NCBI GenBank assembly: GCA_002362595.1
Contig: DEUO01000081.1
Coordinates: 4,594 to 12,306, forward strand
Direction of reading: 5' to 3'
Source of the DNA: Caryophanales bacterium UBA3260
Lineage (GTDB): Bacteria > Bacillota_I > Bacilli_A > RF39 > UBA660
Length of the DNA stretch: 7,713 nucleotides
Shown here: piece after piece, positions 1-5,648 of the stretch
Numbering within the stretch: the first letter of the stretch is position 1
How the letters are laid out: each line of letters opens with the position of its first letter
Notes under the pieces: generated by a model
Databases searched by the model: none
What the model saw: only the letters and a program-made list of their open reading frames with translations
Told to the model about the DNA's origin: nothing
Position numbers and translations under genes: made by a program

Positions 1-440
1 GAGGTATTACAATTTATGAAACAATTATAGCTTTTATTATAGGTTTAGGTATTAGTTTTATTGTATCTGTTTTATTATATTTATATAAGATGTTATACAA
101 GATATTTGATCCTTTTTTAACTATTTTAAATTCATTACCTAAAGTAGCATTAGGTCCAATGATTATTATTATAGCTGGAGCTAATATAAAAAGTATTATA
201 ATAATGGCTATTTTAATTAATGTAATAGTAAGTATTGTTGTTATTACTAATGGATTTTATGGTACTGATAAAGTTAAGATTAAATTAATGAAGTCTTTTG
301 GGGCTTCTAAGTATCAAATATTAAGATATTTGATTATACCTAGTTCTTATAAAACAATAATAAGTTCTTTTAAGTTAGGTATAAGTATGAGTATGATAGG
401 AATAACCACATATATGGAGAGAATACTTTATAAAATTTAA
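1..440 (+). pseudogene. ABC transporter permease, 5' part, truncated by element insertion
   Basis: This is the inner-membrane permease of a binding-protein-dependent ABC importer, closest by pattern to the NitT/TauT (SsuC/TauC) family. The reading frame is open from base 3 at the window edge, so the gene starts outside. Hydrophobic helices alternate with short loops. The cytoplasmic EAA-type loop that contacts the ATPase is present (KSFGASKYQILRYLIIPSS, about 280-345). Host-encoded codons run to the GGA Gly codon at 399-401. The last 12 codons (ITTYMERILYKI) and the TAA at 438-440 come from the inserted element. The protein therefore lacks its final membrane segments and is probably non-functional. 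The rest of the gene lies at 4193-4366. The stop is 1 nt from the convergent recombinase stop, and I see no terminator between them. The substrate cannot be told from the sequence. Confidence 0.85.
399..423 (+). other. attL: left element-host junction
   Basis: The core GGA at 399-401 is also Gly codon 104 counted from the ATG at 90. Host permease sequence lies to the left. To the right, element sequence carries the arm TATATGGAGAGAA (411-423), which begins 11 nt from the middle G of the core. It mirrors the arm at 4171-4183. The recombinase gene ends 19 nt further in, at 442. The junction was assigned by protein continuity across the insertion, not by comparison with an empty site. Confidence 0.75.
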
Positions 441-441
441 T

Positions 442-1788
442 CTACCCAATTTTGTAATAGATTTTTAATTTATTGTTATCGATTACAATTTTATCAATTA
501 TACACTCGATAACTAATCTTTGTTCTTCAAATGTCATCATATTCCAAAATGTTCTTAAACTTAATACCATATTCTTTGTAGATTCTATTTTTTCATTATT
601 TGTTTTTGCTTCAAAGAGCTCTTTCTCAATCTTTTCGCGCTCTTCTTGCAAGGATTTTAATTTATCTCTTATCTCAATAATGTCGATGCCCTCTGCTATA
701 AAATTTAAAAGATTCTCTGTTTGTTTAACAATTCCTGTTAATCTGTTCTGTAATTCATCTATTTCACTCACATTGGCTAAAGAGAAAGTGTTGTCTAATT
801 TTTTTTCGTCCAAAGACATTAAAAATATTTGCTCTAAAACCGCATCTTCAATTTCAAATGAATCAACTCTCTTATTTTTACAATTTGGATCTTTAATAAA
901 TTTAGGTTTACTCTTTTGTTGAGAATAACAATAACATATTGTTCTGCTTCCCCATTTTTGGTAGCGATACTTTGCTCCACAATGAGCACAATATATTTTA
1001 CCTGATAAAAGATAATGTCTGGCTGTTCTTGTCTTACTTCGCATTTTATTCATTCGAATAATTTCTTGATAAGTACTCTCTGCTACTACAGGTTCATGTT
1101 CACCTTGAAATATTTCACCTTTATAAGGGACTTTTCCGGTATTGGTAATACTAAGTATTCTTTTCTCAACTAAACTTTCATCCATTCCTACAATAGTTGC
1201 TATTTTATTAAAACTTTTTCCGCCTAAATAAAGTGAAATCATTTTATTTAAAATCGCAACTTTTTCTGGATTAGGAACAAGAATTCCTTTTTCTTTGTCA
1301 TAATCATAAGGAAAAGGAATTTTTCCTCCACCTCTCCATAAACCAGATTCTGCCCTTTTTCTCAAACCTAATCTAGTTCTTTCCAAAATAGTTTCTCTTT
1401 CTAGTTGAGCAAAAACAGATAATATTCCAATCATAGCCTTACCAAATGGTGAAGTAGTGTCAAAGTTTTCTCTTATCGAAATAAAGCCAACATTATATTT
1501 ATTGAAAACTTCTTCTATTAAAAATAAAGTATCTCTCTGACTTCTCGAAATACGATCTAATTTATAAACAATAACACAATCTATCTTTTTATTTTTAACA
1601 TCTTCTATCAAAGTTTGTATTGCTGGCCTATTTAAATCTTTACCACTAAATCCTCCATCAATATAGAATTCATAAGAATCAAACTCTTTACTTTTAGCAA
1701 AATTTACTAATAATTCTTTTTGAGCATCTATTGAATAGCCTTCAACTTGCATATCTGTAGATACTCTCGCATAAAGTCCTGCTTTTAT
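442..1788 (-). CDS. Large serine recombinase (element integrase), ATA start inferred
   Basis: Site-specific recombinase that integrates and excises the element through a 5'-phosphoserine intermediate. The first ATG (1752) would drop the motif YARVST that carries the nucleophile. Extending the frame upstream gives (M)KAGLYARVSTDMQVEGYSID, with Ser at residue 10 as in the resolvase family. The extended start codon is ATA (1786-1788), 6 nt after a perfect GGAGGA (1795-1800). No ATG, GTG or TTG lies upstream before the in-frame stop. In 448-aa numbering, the catalytic domain (about 1-155) has GFSGKDLNRP (46-55), YKLDRISRS (75-83) and LERE (129-132). A recombinase domain follows (about 170-255). 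A zinc ribbon has C267, C270, C285 or C287, and C303. A coiled coil spans about 340-412. Length is at the short end for large serine integrases. The stop is TAG, about 40 bp from the left crossover. Family and domains are certain; the start and activity are less so. Confidence 0.93.
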   Translation of the reverse strand: MKAGLYARVSTDMQVEGYSIDAQKELLVNFAKSKEFDSYEFYIDGGFSGKDLNRPAIQTLIEDVKNKKIDCVIVYKLDRISRSQRDTLFLIEEVFNKYNVGFISIRENFDTTSPFGKAMIGILSVFAQLERETILERTRLGLRKRAESGLWRGGGKIPFPYDYDKEKGILVPNPEKVAILNKMISLYLGGKSFNKIATIVGMDESLVEKRILSITNTGKVPYKGEIFQGEHEPVVAESTYQEIIRMNKMRSKTRTARHYLLSGKIYCAHCGAKYRYQKWGSRTICYCYSQQKSKPKFIKDPNCKNKRVDSFEIEDAVLEQIFLMSLDEKKLDNTFSLANVSEIDELQNRLTGIVKQTENLLNFIAEGIDIIEIRDKLKSLQEEREKIEKELFEAKTNNEKIESTKNMVLSLRTFWNMMTFEEQRLVIECIIDKIVIDNNKLKIYYKIG

Positions 1789-1800
1789 TTTATTTCCTCC
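1786..1800 (-). promoter_or_regulatory. RBS and non-canonical ATA start of the recombinase
   Basis: On the - strand GGAGGA (1800-1795) precedes ATA (1788-1786) by 6 nt, ideal Shine-Dalgarno spacing. The first in-frame ATG (1752-1750) has no Shine-Dalgarno sequence and lies after the catalytic serine codon. This supports ATA as the functional, probably inefficient, start, or a former ATG lost by a G-to-A change. Confidence 0.6.
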
Positions 1801-1806
1801 TTTTCT

Positions 1807-1848
1807 TATATAAAAGCACTTCTAGTAAAAAAATCTTACTTTTATATA
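1807..1848. repeat. Inverted repeat upstream of the recombinase, possible operator
   Basis: TATATAAAAG (1807-1816) is perfectly inverted at 1839-1848 (CTTTTATATA), with 22 nt between the arms. A smaller AGTAA/TTACT pair is nested inside (1824-1828 and 1836-1840). It lies just upstream of the recombinase Shine-Dalgarno sequence, where a repressor or an RNA hairpin could act. The arms are AT-rich, so chance is possible. I could not place a convincing -35/-10 pair for the recombinase here. Confidence 0.35.
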
Positions 1849-1865
1849 GTATCATGATTTTAAAA

Positions 1866-1896
1866 TATTAAAAAGAGAATATCTTACATATTCTCT
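1866..1896 (-). terminator. Rho-independent terminator of the element cargo operon
   Basis: A perfect 9-bp stem (AGAGAATAT, 1874-1882, with ATATTCTCT, 1888-1896) closes a 5-nt loop. On the - strand it is followed directly by a T run (TTTT, then AATATTTTA). The stop codon of the 41-aa gene falls in the loop. It would separate cargo transcription from the recombinase gene downstream. Confidence 0.7.
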
Positions 1897-2009
1897 AGTT
1901 TAATGTTTGCTACATATTTTTTTATTATTTCATATATTATAGGAATGTTTATCTTAATATCTCTTGGATTAATTTTATTCTCACATAAATTGTAATTTTT
2001 AATAATCAT
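1884..2009 (-). CDS. 41-aa small protein, function unknown
   Basis: A short frame of 41 codons starts at ATG 2009-2007 and ends with TAA at 1886-1884. It has a clear ribosome binding site (AGGAG, 2021-2017) 7 nt before the ATG. The product begins MIIKNYNLCENKINPRDIK and continues with a probable amphipathic helix (IPIIYEIIKKYVANIK). It has no signal peptide and no cysteine pair. It lies 42 nt downstream of the HEPN gene, and its stop codon sits inside the operon terminator, so it is the last cargo gene. Its position beside the recombinase would suit a small DNA-binding or directionality factor, but nothing in the residues proves this. I do not recognise the family. Confidence 0.6.
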   Translation of the reverse strand: MIIKNYNLCENKINPRDIKINIPIIYEIIKKYVANIKLENM

Positions 2010-2051
2010 AATTATACTCCTAATAAAGTATATTCGATTAATAATTAAAAA

Positions 2052-2690
2052 TTATTTTAATTTAAAAGTATCAAAAAATAAAGATAACTTTTCTTTAATA
2101 TACGGATCAGAATGAAAATCATTCAAGTCTTTCAAAAACTTTTTGTTATTTTTATTTTCTTTTTGCATTAAATGGTATCCTAGACTCATTGATGCTATGT
2201 AAGCTGATTCGGACACCTCTTTTAATAATATTGCATTATTGATGAAAGTACATAAATAGCCTACTAATTCCTTTTGGCCCCAAAAGGTTTCAATATCATA
2301 TCTTTCATCTTTCGTTAATCCATGCGCAATTTTATTTCTTTGTACTAAAAATAACTCTAATGACTTTCTAACACATGAATCTATATCAAATCTATTTTCC
2401 ATCAATTCTATTAATCTTCCAAAAGTTAATTTATTTTTCCAATATTTCGTTACTTCTTCAATACTATAATTTTTATATTTTTCGTTTTCTATTGCAAAAA
2501 TAAATGAATTAGTTATATCATTTTCAATATCGTGAATTAGAGTAAGACAATAACCTAGCATATTCTCAATTGCTTTTTCAATTCCTTCGTAGGTTACATT
2601 AGAAATATTTAATACTTTCTCTCCTGTTAATTCATATAAACCTTTCATTGCTTTTAAACCTATAGGATATATTTTATTCGGAGCATACAC
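2052..2690 (-). CDS. HEPN-type putative ribonuclease
   Basis: A 212-aa, mostly helical protein with R118-N-K-I-A-H123-G, the R-x4-H signature of HEPN domains. It is preceded by the usual pattern of a helix (LTFGRLIELMENRF, about 88-101) leading into the catalytic helix. Known HEPN proteins with this motif are often metal-independent RNases in toxin-antitoxin, abortive-infection and CRISPR systems. RNase activity here is inferred. The best visible start is GTG (2690), 8 nt after the upstream stop, without a good Shine-Dalgarno sequence, so translational coupling is likely. The frame stays open upstream of the GTG and reads KKTLIDDVVYAPNK. A run of eight A (2708-2715) makes a -1 frameshift fusion possible, and one A fewer would create an ATG start at 2721. 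The C-terminus is lysine-rich. Confidence 0.72.
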   Translation of the reverse strand: MYAPNKIYPIGLKAMKGLYELTGEKVLNISNVTYEGIEKAIENMLGYCLTLIHDIENDITNSFIFAIENEKYKNYSIEEVTKYWKNKLTFGRLIELMENRFDIDSCVRKSLELFLVQRNKIAHGLTKDERYDIETFWGQKELVGYLCTFINNAILLKEVSESAYIASMSLGYHLMQKENKNNKKFLKDLNDFHSDPYIKEKLSLFFDTFKLK

Positions 2691-2721
2691 TACGTCATCT
2701 ATAAGTGTTTTTTTTCTCCAT
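2688..2721 (-). promoter_or_regulatory. Candidate -1 frameshift site joining the 109-aa and HEPN frames
   Basis: In the frame of the 109-aa gene the codons GAA AAA AAA CAC form the heptamer A_AAA_AAA (within the A8 run, 2708-2715). The HEPN frame is exactly -1 to it and has no stop between the heptamer and the HEPN GTG. Slippage would give a fusion of about 325 aa. A short inverted repeat (ACACT/AGTGT) follows the run and encloses the region up to the GTG. Alternatives are simple coupling at the GTG, or a sequencing or natural indel in the homopolymer. Confidence 0.35.
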
Positions 2722-3028
2722 CGATAAACCTAAATTCTGCTCCTAGTTTTTTTAATAACCAATCTTCTGCATAATAAGGCCATGCATTTAAACTATCTAT
2801 GTCCAAATGCTGATTGCACCGATTTTTTATAGACCATTTGTGAAATTTTTCATTTGCTATTTTTTCGTATTTATCAGGTATATCAATTACTTTAGTAACT
2901 TTTAGATCATCATCTTCAAAACCATTCATATCTTTTTCAATTCTTCTGGCACTTCTAGAATTTTTCGCTACGACAAAACAATCTTCGCACCCATCAGAAG
3001 CAACCCAATATAATTTCCATTTCACCAT
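2699..3028 (-). CDS. 109-aa protein paired with HEPN protein, function unknown
   Basis: A small soluble protein beginning MVKWKLYWVASDGCEDCFVV, with alternating hydrophobic residues suggesting a short beta-sheet, then a helix (NSRSARRIEKDMNGF) and an acidic patch. The C-terminal half (about 75-103) is rich in aromatics and ends with LLKKLGAEFRFIDGEKK. The start is ATG 3028-3026 with AGGTGA just upstream. It follows the RhuM gene by 21 nt and precedes the HEPN start by 8 nt, so the pair is tightly co-expressed. A gene in this position is commonly an antitoxin or regulator of the HEPN partner, but that is inference from context. It lacks the nucleotidyltransferase GS-x-D signature of MNT antitoxins. 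The last codons contain A_AAA_AAA, a classic -1 slippery heptamer. Confidence 0.7.
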   Translation of the reverse strand: MVKWKLYWVASDGCEDCFVVAKNSRSARRIEKDMNGFEDDDLKVTKVIDIPDKYEKIANEKFHKWSIKNRCNQHLDIDSLNAWPYYAEDWLLKKLGAEFRFIDGEKKHL

Positions 3029-3049
3029 ATTTTCACCTCATGATAATTA

Positions 3050-4075
3050 TTAATTTATATCTTTATTTTCAATATCAATTATAAATTTATCAAAATCAGA
3101 CTCAAATAATTTATCCTGTGTTACTCTATATTTTTCAAATTCACTGAGAGCTTTATCAACAGCAATCTCATGCGATATTTTACCCGAATCTTTTAAAACG
3201 TCTAAATCATCTGCGAGTAAATATTTATCTATTCTTGTACTCCAATCTTCCATAGTCATGGGTATATGTCTCTCAGCTCTTCGCTCAGCAAGTTCTAAAA
3301 AGGCATTTACGATTCTTTCTAAATCTTTAATTTCTTCTTTAGTTAAATAATTTTTAGCTATTACTACATCAGATTCCATAATTTTTCCATTTGGAGAATT
3401 CTTCCAAGAAGTTAAATTCATATTCTCTTTTGTATGGTCTGCTCTATTATAGATAATTTCTGCTGCTGTTTGATGAGTTATAGCATAGTGCATTTTATTT
3501 TGAACCTTTTTGAAAAATTCAATAGTTGTTGGAGATTCTGCATCATAATCAATGCTTGTGGCATATATGTCAGTAATTTTTTGATAGAATCTTCTTTCAC
3601 TCAATCGAATTTCTCTAATTTCTTCTAAAAGTTTTTCAAAATAGTCTTTATTTAAGAATATTCCATTTTCCATTCGTTTTTTATCTAAAGCATACCCTTC
3701 AATCGTAAACTTTTTTAAAACTTGTGTAGCCCATCTTCTAAATTGTGTAGCGCGCCTTGAATTAACTCTATATCCCACTGAAATAATTGCATCTAAACTG
3801 TAAAACTCAACATTTCTTTTTACATTACGACTTCCCTCTTTTTGAACTAATTCCATTTTGGAATAAGTTGAATCTTTATCAAGTTCTAATTCATTATAAA
3901 TATTAATTAAATGCTTAGCTATAGCAGGTTGTTCTACATTAAATAACTCAGCCATTGCTTTTTGTGTCATCCATAGATTTTCATTCTCATATCTAACAGC
4001 AATGCCTTTTTCTTGTTCTTGAGTTTTAAAAACTAAAAACTCTTCTGTACTACTAATAACTTCTAAATTATTCAA
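3050..4075 (-). CDS. rhuM: RhuM-family (virulence-associated) protein
   Basis: A 341-aa protein of the RhuM family, first described from a Salmonella pathogenicity island and common on mobile elements and beside restriction or toxin genes. Its molecular function is unsettled. In 341-aa numbering, the N-terminal part has the typical block NLWMTQKAMAELFNVEQ (about 33-49), a helix-turn-helix-like region related to Bro/KilA-type DNA-binding modules, then FYSLDAIISVGYRVNSRRA and the FRRWATQVLKKF helix. The C-terminal part carries HQTAAEIIYNRAD (about 201-213) and a charged helical tail ending in MTMEDW and KYLLADD. I chose TTG (4075-4073) because AAGGAG (4090-4085) lies 9 nt before it. The ATG at 4084 abuts that Shine-Dalgarno sequence, and the TTG at 4105 has none. 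First gene of the cargo operon. It may regulate the operon, which is inferred from the DNA-binding-like N-terminus. Confidence 0.85.
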   Translation of the reverse strand: MNNLEVISSTEEFLVFKTQEQEKGIAVRYENENLWMTQKAMAELFNVEQPAIAKHLINIYNELELDKDSTYSKMELVQKEGSRNVKRNVEFYSLDAIISVGYRVNSRRATQFRRWATQVLKKFTIEGYALDKKRMENGIFLNKDYFEKLLEEIREIRLSERRFYQKITDIYATSIDYDAESPTTIEFFKKVQNKMHYAITHQTAAEIIYNRADHTKENMNLTSWKNSPNGKIMESDVVIAKNYLTKEEIKDLERIVNAFLELAERRAERHIPMTMEDWSTRIDKYLLADDLDVLKDSGKISHEIAVDKALSEFEKYRVTQDKLFESDFDKFIIDIENKDIN

Positions 4076-4122
4076 AACAAACATCTCCTTTCTTTTTAAT
4101 TTCAAATAAAAATAGTAACTAT

Positions 4123-4151
4123 ATTATATCAAATTAATTACTATGAATAAA
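4123..4151 (-). promoter_or_regulatory. Promoter of the element cargo operon
   Basis: On the - strand a perfect -10 TATAAT (4128-4123) is preceded, with 17-nt spacing, by a weak -35 TTTATT (4151-4146). The predicted start near 4116 leaves a short leader before the AAGGAG of the RhuM gene. A small palindrome ATAGT-A-ACTAT (4112-4122) covers the start region and could be an operator. The promoter lies inside the element, about 40-70 bp from the right junction. Confidence 0.6.
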
Positions 4152-4170
4152 TGATTTTAATAGTTAAATT

Positions 4171-4195
4171 TTCTCCCCATATAGTAGTAGTCGGA
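4171..4195 (-). other. attR: right element-host junction
   Basis: The core GGA at 4193-4195 is followed by host permease sequence encoding VISGEFLVSK. On the - strand the element side carries TATATGGGGAGAA (4183 down to 4171), a 12/13 match to the attL arm at the same 11-nt distance from the core centre. In the circular form the two arms would face each other around GGA as a near-symmetric attP. Confidence 0.72.
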
Positions 4196-4366
4196 GTAAT
4201 ATCAGGAGAGTTTTTGGTAAGTAAAGCTGGTCTTGGATATTTAATAATTTATGGTACACAAGTATTTAATTTAGATTTAGTTATTAGTGGTATTATACTT
4301 TTAATTGTTATATCTTATATTCTTTATAGGGTTGTAGAATGGATAGAAAAGATATTATTAAAATAA
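4193..4366 (+). pseudogene. ABC transporter permease, 3' part, cut off from its start
   Basis: The C-terminal fragment of the permease whose 5' part ends at 401. It begins at the shared Gly codon and reads GVISGEFLVSKAGLGYLIIYGTQ..., followed by the last hydrophobic helix and a basic end (EWIEKILLK), stop TAA. The motif GEFLVSKAGLGYLI is characteristic of NitT/TauT-type permeases just after the EAA loop. An ATG at 4151 in element DNA is in frame but has no ribosome binding site, so this part is probably untranslated. Joined to the 5' fragment it gives about 189 visible permease codons without a stop, so excision would repair the gene. Confidence 0.85.
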
Positions 4367-4369
4367 AGA

Positions 4370-4393
4370 AATCTACAGAATGTTCTGTAGATT
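4370..4393. terminator. Bidirectional terminator between permease and 384-aa gene
   Basis: A perfect 11-bp stem (AATCTACAGAA, 4370-4380, with TTCTGTAGATT, 4383-4393) has only TG between the arms. T-rich tracts follow on both strands (ATTTATTTGATTTTC on +, TCTTTATTTTAAT on -). It sits between two convergent genes, 3 nt after the permease stop and 14 nt before the end of the 384-aa gene. Confidence 0.75.
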
Positions 4394-4407
4394 ATTTATT
4401 TGATTTT

Positions 4408-5562
4408 CTAGTTATATAATGATCTATGTGGTGGTCTTTTCACGAATTTGCTTATGTCTAAGACATTAGGACTTGTTGGTGCAGTAAATTCATCAAAATC
4501 TATTTCTATATCTTCTAATTCTTTTAAACTATTAGCAGATAAAAATCTGATTACTATATTTCTAATATTGTTATAATGACTTAAGTCTTTAAAAGGCATA
4601 GTGGTTAAATCTATCTGCTTTACTTCTTCTAAAGTTTCTTCAAATTCTTCACTGTCTACTGACATTGATGGATCATATTTAATTGTAGTAGAAGTTATAC
4701 CTAATTCTTCACTTATGAGATATAGCATTTCATCTTCACTATAAGAGCATTGATAGTCTATTGCTTCAAAGTATTTTTGAATATAATCAAATAATCTATG
4801 ATATTTTAAGCTTTCTAATCTAGCTGGATATGTATTCCATCTTCTTTTTATTAGTTCTATTTTAGATAATGTTTCTTCTAATAGTTGGATATGTGTACTA
4901 ATATATGAAGCTAGCATAGAATCATAATATGATATATATTCTATTAAATATGTTCTTATAGGCGTATTATTTAGTTCTTCTAAACTATTAAATCTTGTGT
5001 GAAGAAAGTCTTCAAAAGTATGTTTTTCTGGATCTAATAGTCTTTCTAAGAATTGCTTTGCAAAGTAGTCTGTTATTATCTGGCTTGTATTAAAGTCATC
5101 ATATACAATAAGGAAACCCGTTTCTCCAATATCATTAAGTAGAGAAGGATCATTTTTTTGTGCATCTATTTTTGTTGCTTCTATATCTATTTCTTCTCTT
5201 TTTTGCATTACAAATAGTAATGTTTTAAATCTGATATATTCATTGCATTCAGGACTTAGTATATTACACATTAAAATTAGTATTTCTAAATTAGTTAGTT
5301 CATCTGTTGAAGAGTCTAAATATTGTTGTGCTATATCTGAGATGAATTTTGAATCTTTATTAAATTTTTGAATTAAAAATTTAACAAATTGATAATTTTT
5401 TTTAACAGAATCAGAACATAAGTTATATGTTTTTTTATCATTTGATACATTTATTACTTCTTTCATAAATAAAGGATCGTTTTCTAATACATCGATATCA
5501 TAACCATTTAATTCTTCTCCATTTATATAATCTAGTATTAATTTAATTGGATATTTTGCCAT
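4408..5562 (-). CDS. 384-aa protein of unknown function
   Basis: I do not recognise this family. The product is a soluble, acidic, largely helical protein without signal peptide or membrane segments. The N-terminal 80 residues show a helical pattern with short aromatic/acidic spacing (NDPLFMKEVI, then KKNYQFVKFLI, then DSKFISDI) that suggests small helical repeats. The middle (about 195-260) is rich in Tyr and Glu, and the tail has an acidic stretch (ELEDIEIDFDEF) before a basic end. ATG 5562-5560 follows AAGGGGAA at good spacing. It has its own promoter and is insulated from the Esx-like operon by a terminator, but it points the same way directly downstream. A link to that operon, for example as an accessory or cytoplasmic partner, is only a possibility from position. 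Confidence 0.8.
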   Translation of the reverse strand: MAKYPIKLILDYINGEELNGYDIDVLENDPLFMKEVINVSNDKKTYNLCSDSVKKNYQFVKFLIQKFNKDSKFISDIAQQYLDSSTDELTNLEILILMCNILSPECNEYIRFKTLLFVMQKREEIDIEATKIDAQKNDPSLLNDIGETGFLIVYDDFNTSQIITDYFAKQFLERLLDPEKHTFEDFLHTRFNSLEELNNTPIRTYLIEYISYYDSMLASYISTHIQLLEETLSKIELIKRRWNTYPARLESLKYHRLFDYIQKYFEAIDYQCSYSEDEMLYLISEELGITSTTIKYDPSMSVDSEEFEETLEEVKQIDLTTMPFKDLSHYNNIRNIVIRFLSANSLKELEDIEIDFDEFTAPTSPNVLDISKFVKRPPHRSLYN

Positions 5563-5585
5563 AATTATTCCCCTTACAAGCGAAT

Positions 5586-5614
5586 ACTATACTATATAGT
5601 TATATTTTTTGCAA
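5586..5614 (-). promoter_or_regulatory. Promoter of the 384-aa gene
   Basis: On the - strand -35 TTGCAA (5614-5609), a 17-nt spacer and -10 TATAGT (5591-5586) match a housekeeping sigma-A promoter closely. Transcription would begin near 5579, giving a leader of about 17 nt that contains the AAGGGGAA ribosome binding site. Confidence 0.7.
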
Positions 5615-5621
5615 TTTCTGA

Positions 5622-5648
5622 TAAAAAAACTTCATATATAATGAAGTT
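5622..5648 (-). terminator. Rho-independent terminator of the Esx-like operon
   Basis: An 8-bp stem (AACTTCAT, 5628-5635, with ATGAAGTT, 5641-5648) closes a 5-nt loop. On the - strand it is followed by seven T (5629-5623, including the stem end). The stem begins at the stop codon of the 150-aa gene. Confidence 0.85.

Larger units (their letters stand above)
399..4195. mobile_element. Serine-recombinase integrative element inside the permease gene
   Basis: About 3.79 kb of DNA interrupts an ABC permease gene. The borders are placed at the GGA triplet found at both junctions (399-401 and 4193-4195). Removing one copy plus everything between them restores the permease frame exactly. Contents, all on the - strand: RhuM-family protein, 109-aa unknown protein, HEPN protein, 41-aa protein and a large serine recombinase beside the left border. 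A 2-3 bp core, integrase next to one att site, insertion within a coding gene and no target duplication beyond the core are all typical of large serine integrases. No replication, mobilisation or structural phage genes are seen, so transfer probably depends on another element or on uptake of the circle. The exact nucleotide of strand exchange (GG or GA) is inferred. Confidence 0.85.

Noticed and set aside
90..440. Complete 116-aa membrane protein starting at ATG 90
   Set aside because: The frame is open to the window edge and matches permease sequence upstream of the ATG, so the ATG is internal. The last 12 codons belong to the inserted element.
473..922. 149-aa open frame on the + strand
   Set aside because: It lies antisense inside the serine recombinase gene, whose motifs are unmistakable. 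It has no ribosome binding site, and its Ser/Ile/Leu/Phe-rich product is typical of a shadow frame.
3434..3628. 64-aa open frame on the + strand
   Set aside because: Antisense to the RhuM gene, no ribosome binding site, and a Cys/Phe-rich composition typical of a shadow frame.
4076..4105. TTG 4105 or ATG 4084 as start of the RhuM gene
   Set aside because: TTG 4105 has no Shine-Dalgarno sequence, and ATG 4084 touches the AAGGAG directly. TTG 4075 lies at 9 nt and gives the usual family length. ATG 4084 cannot be fully excluded.
399..4195. Insertion sequence or conjugative transposon
   Set aside because: There is no DDE transposase, no terminal inverted repeat at the very ends with target duplication, and no relaxase or type IV secretion gene. 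The recombinase is a large serine type.
4151..4366. Independent small membrane protein of 71 aa
   Set aside because: It is the 3' end of the split permease. The first 14 codons are element DNA with no ribosome binding site before the ATG.
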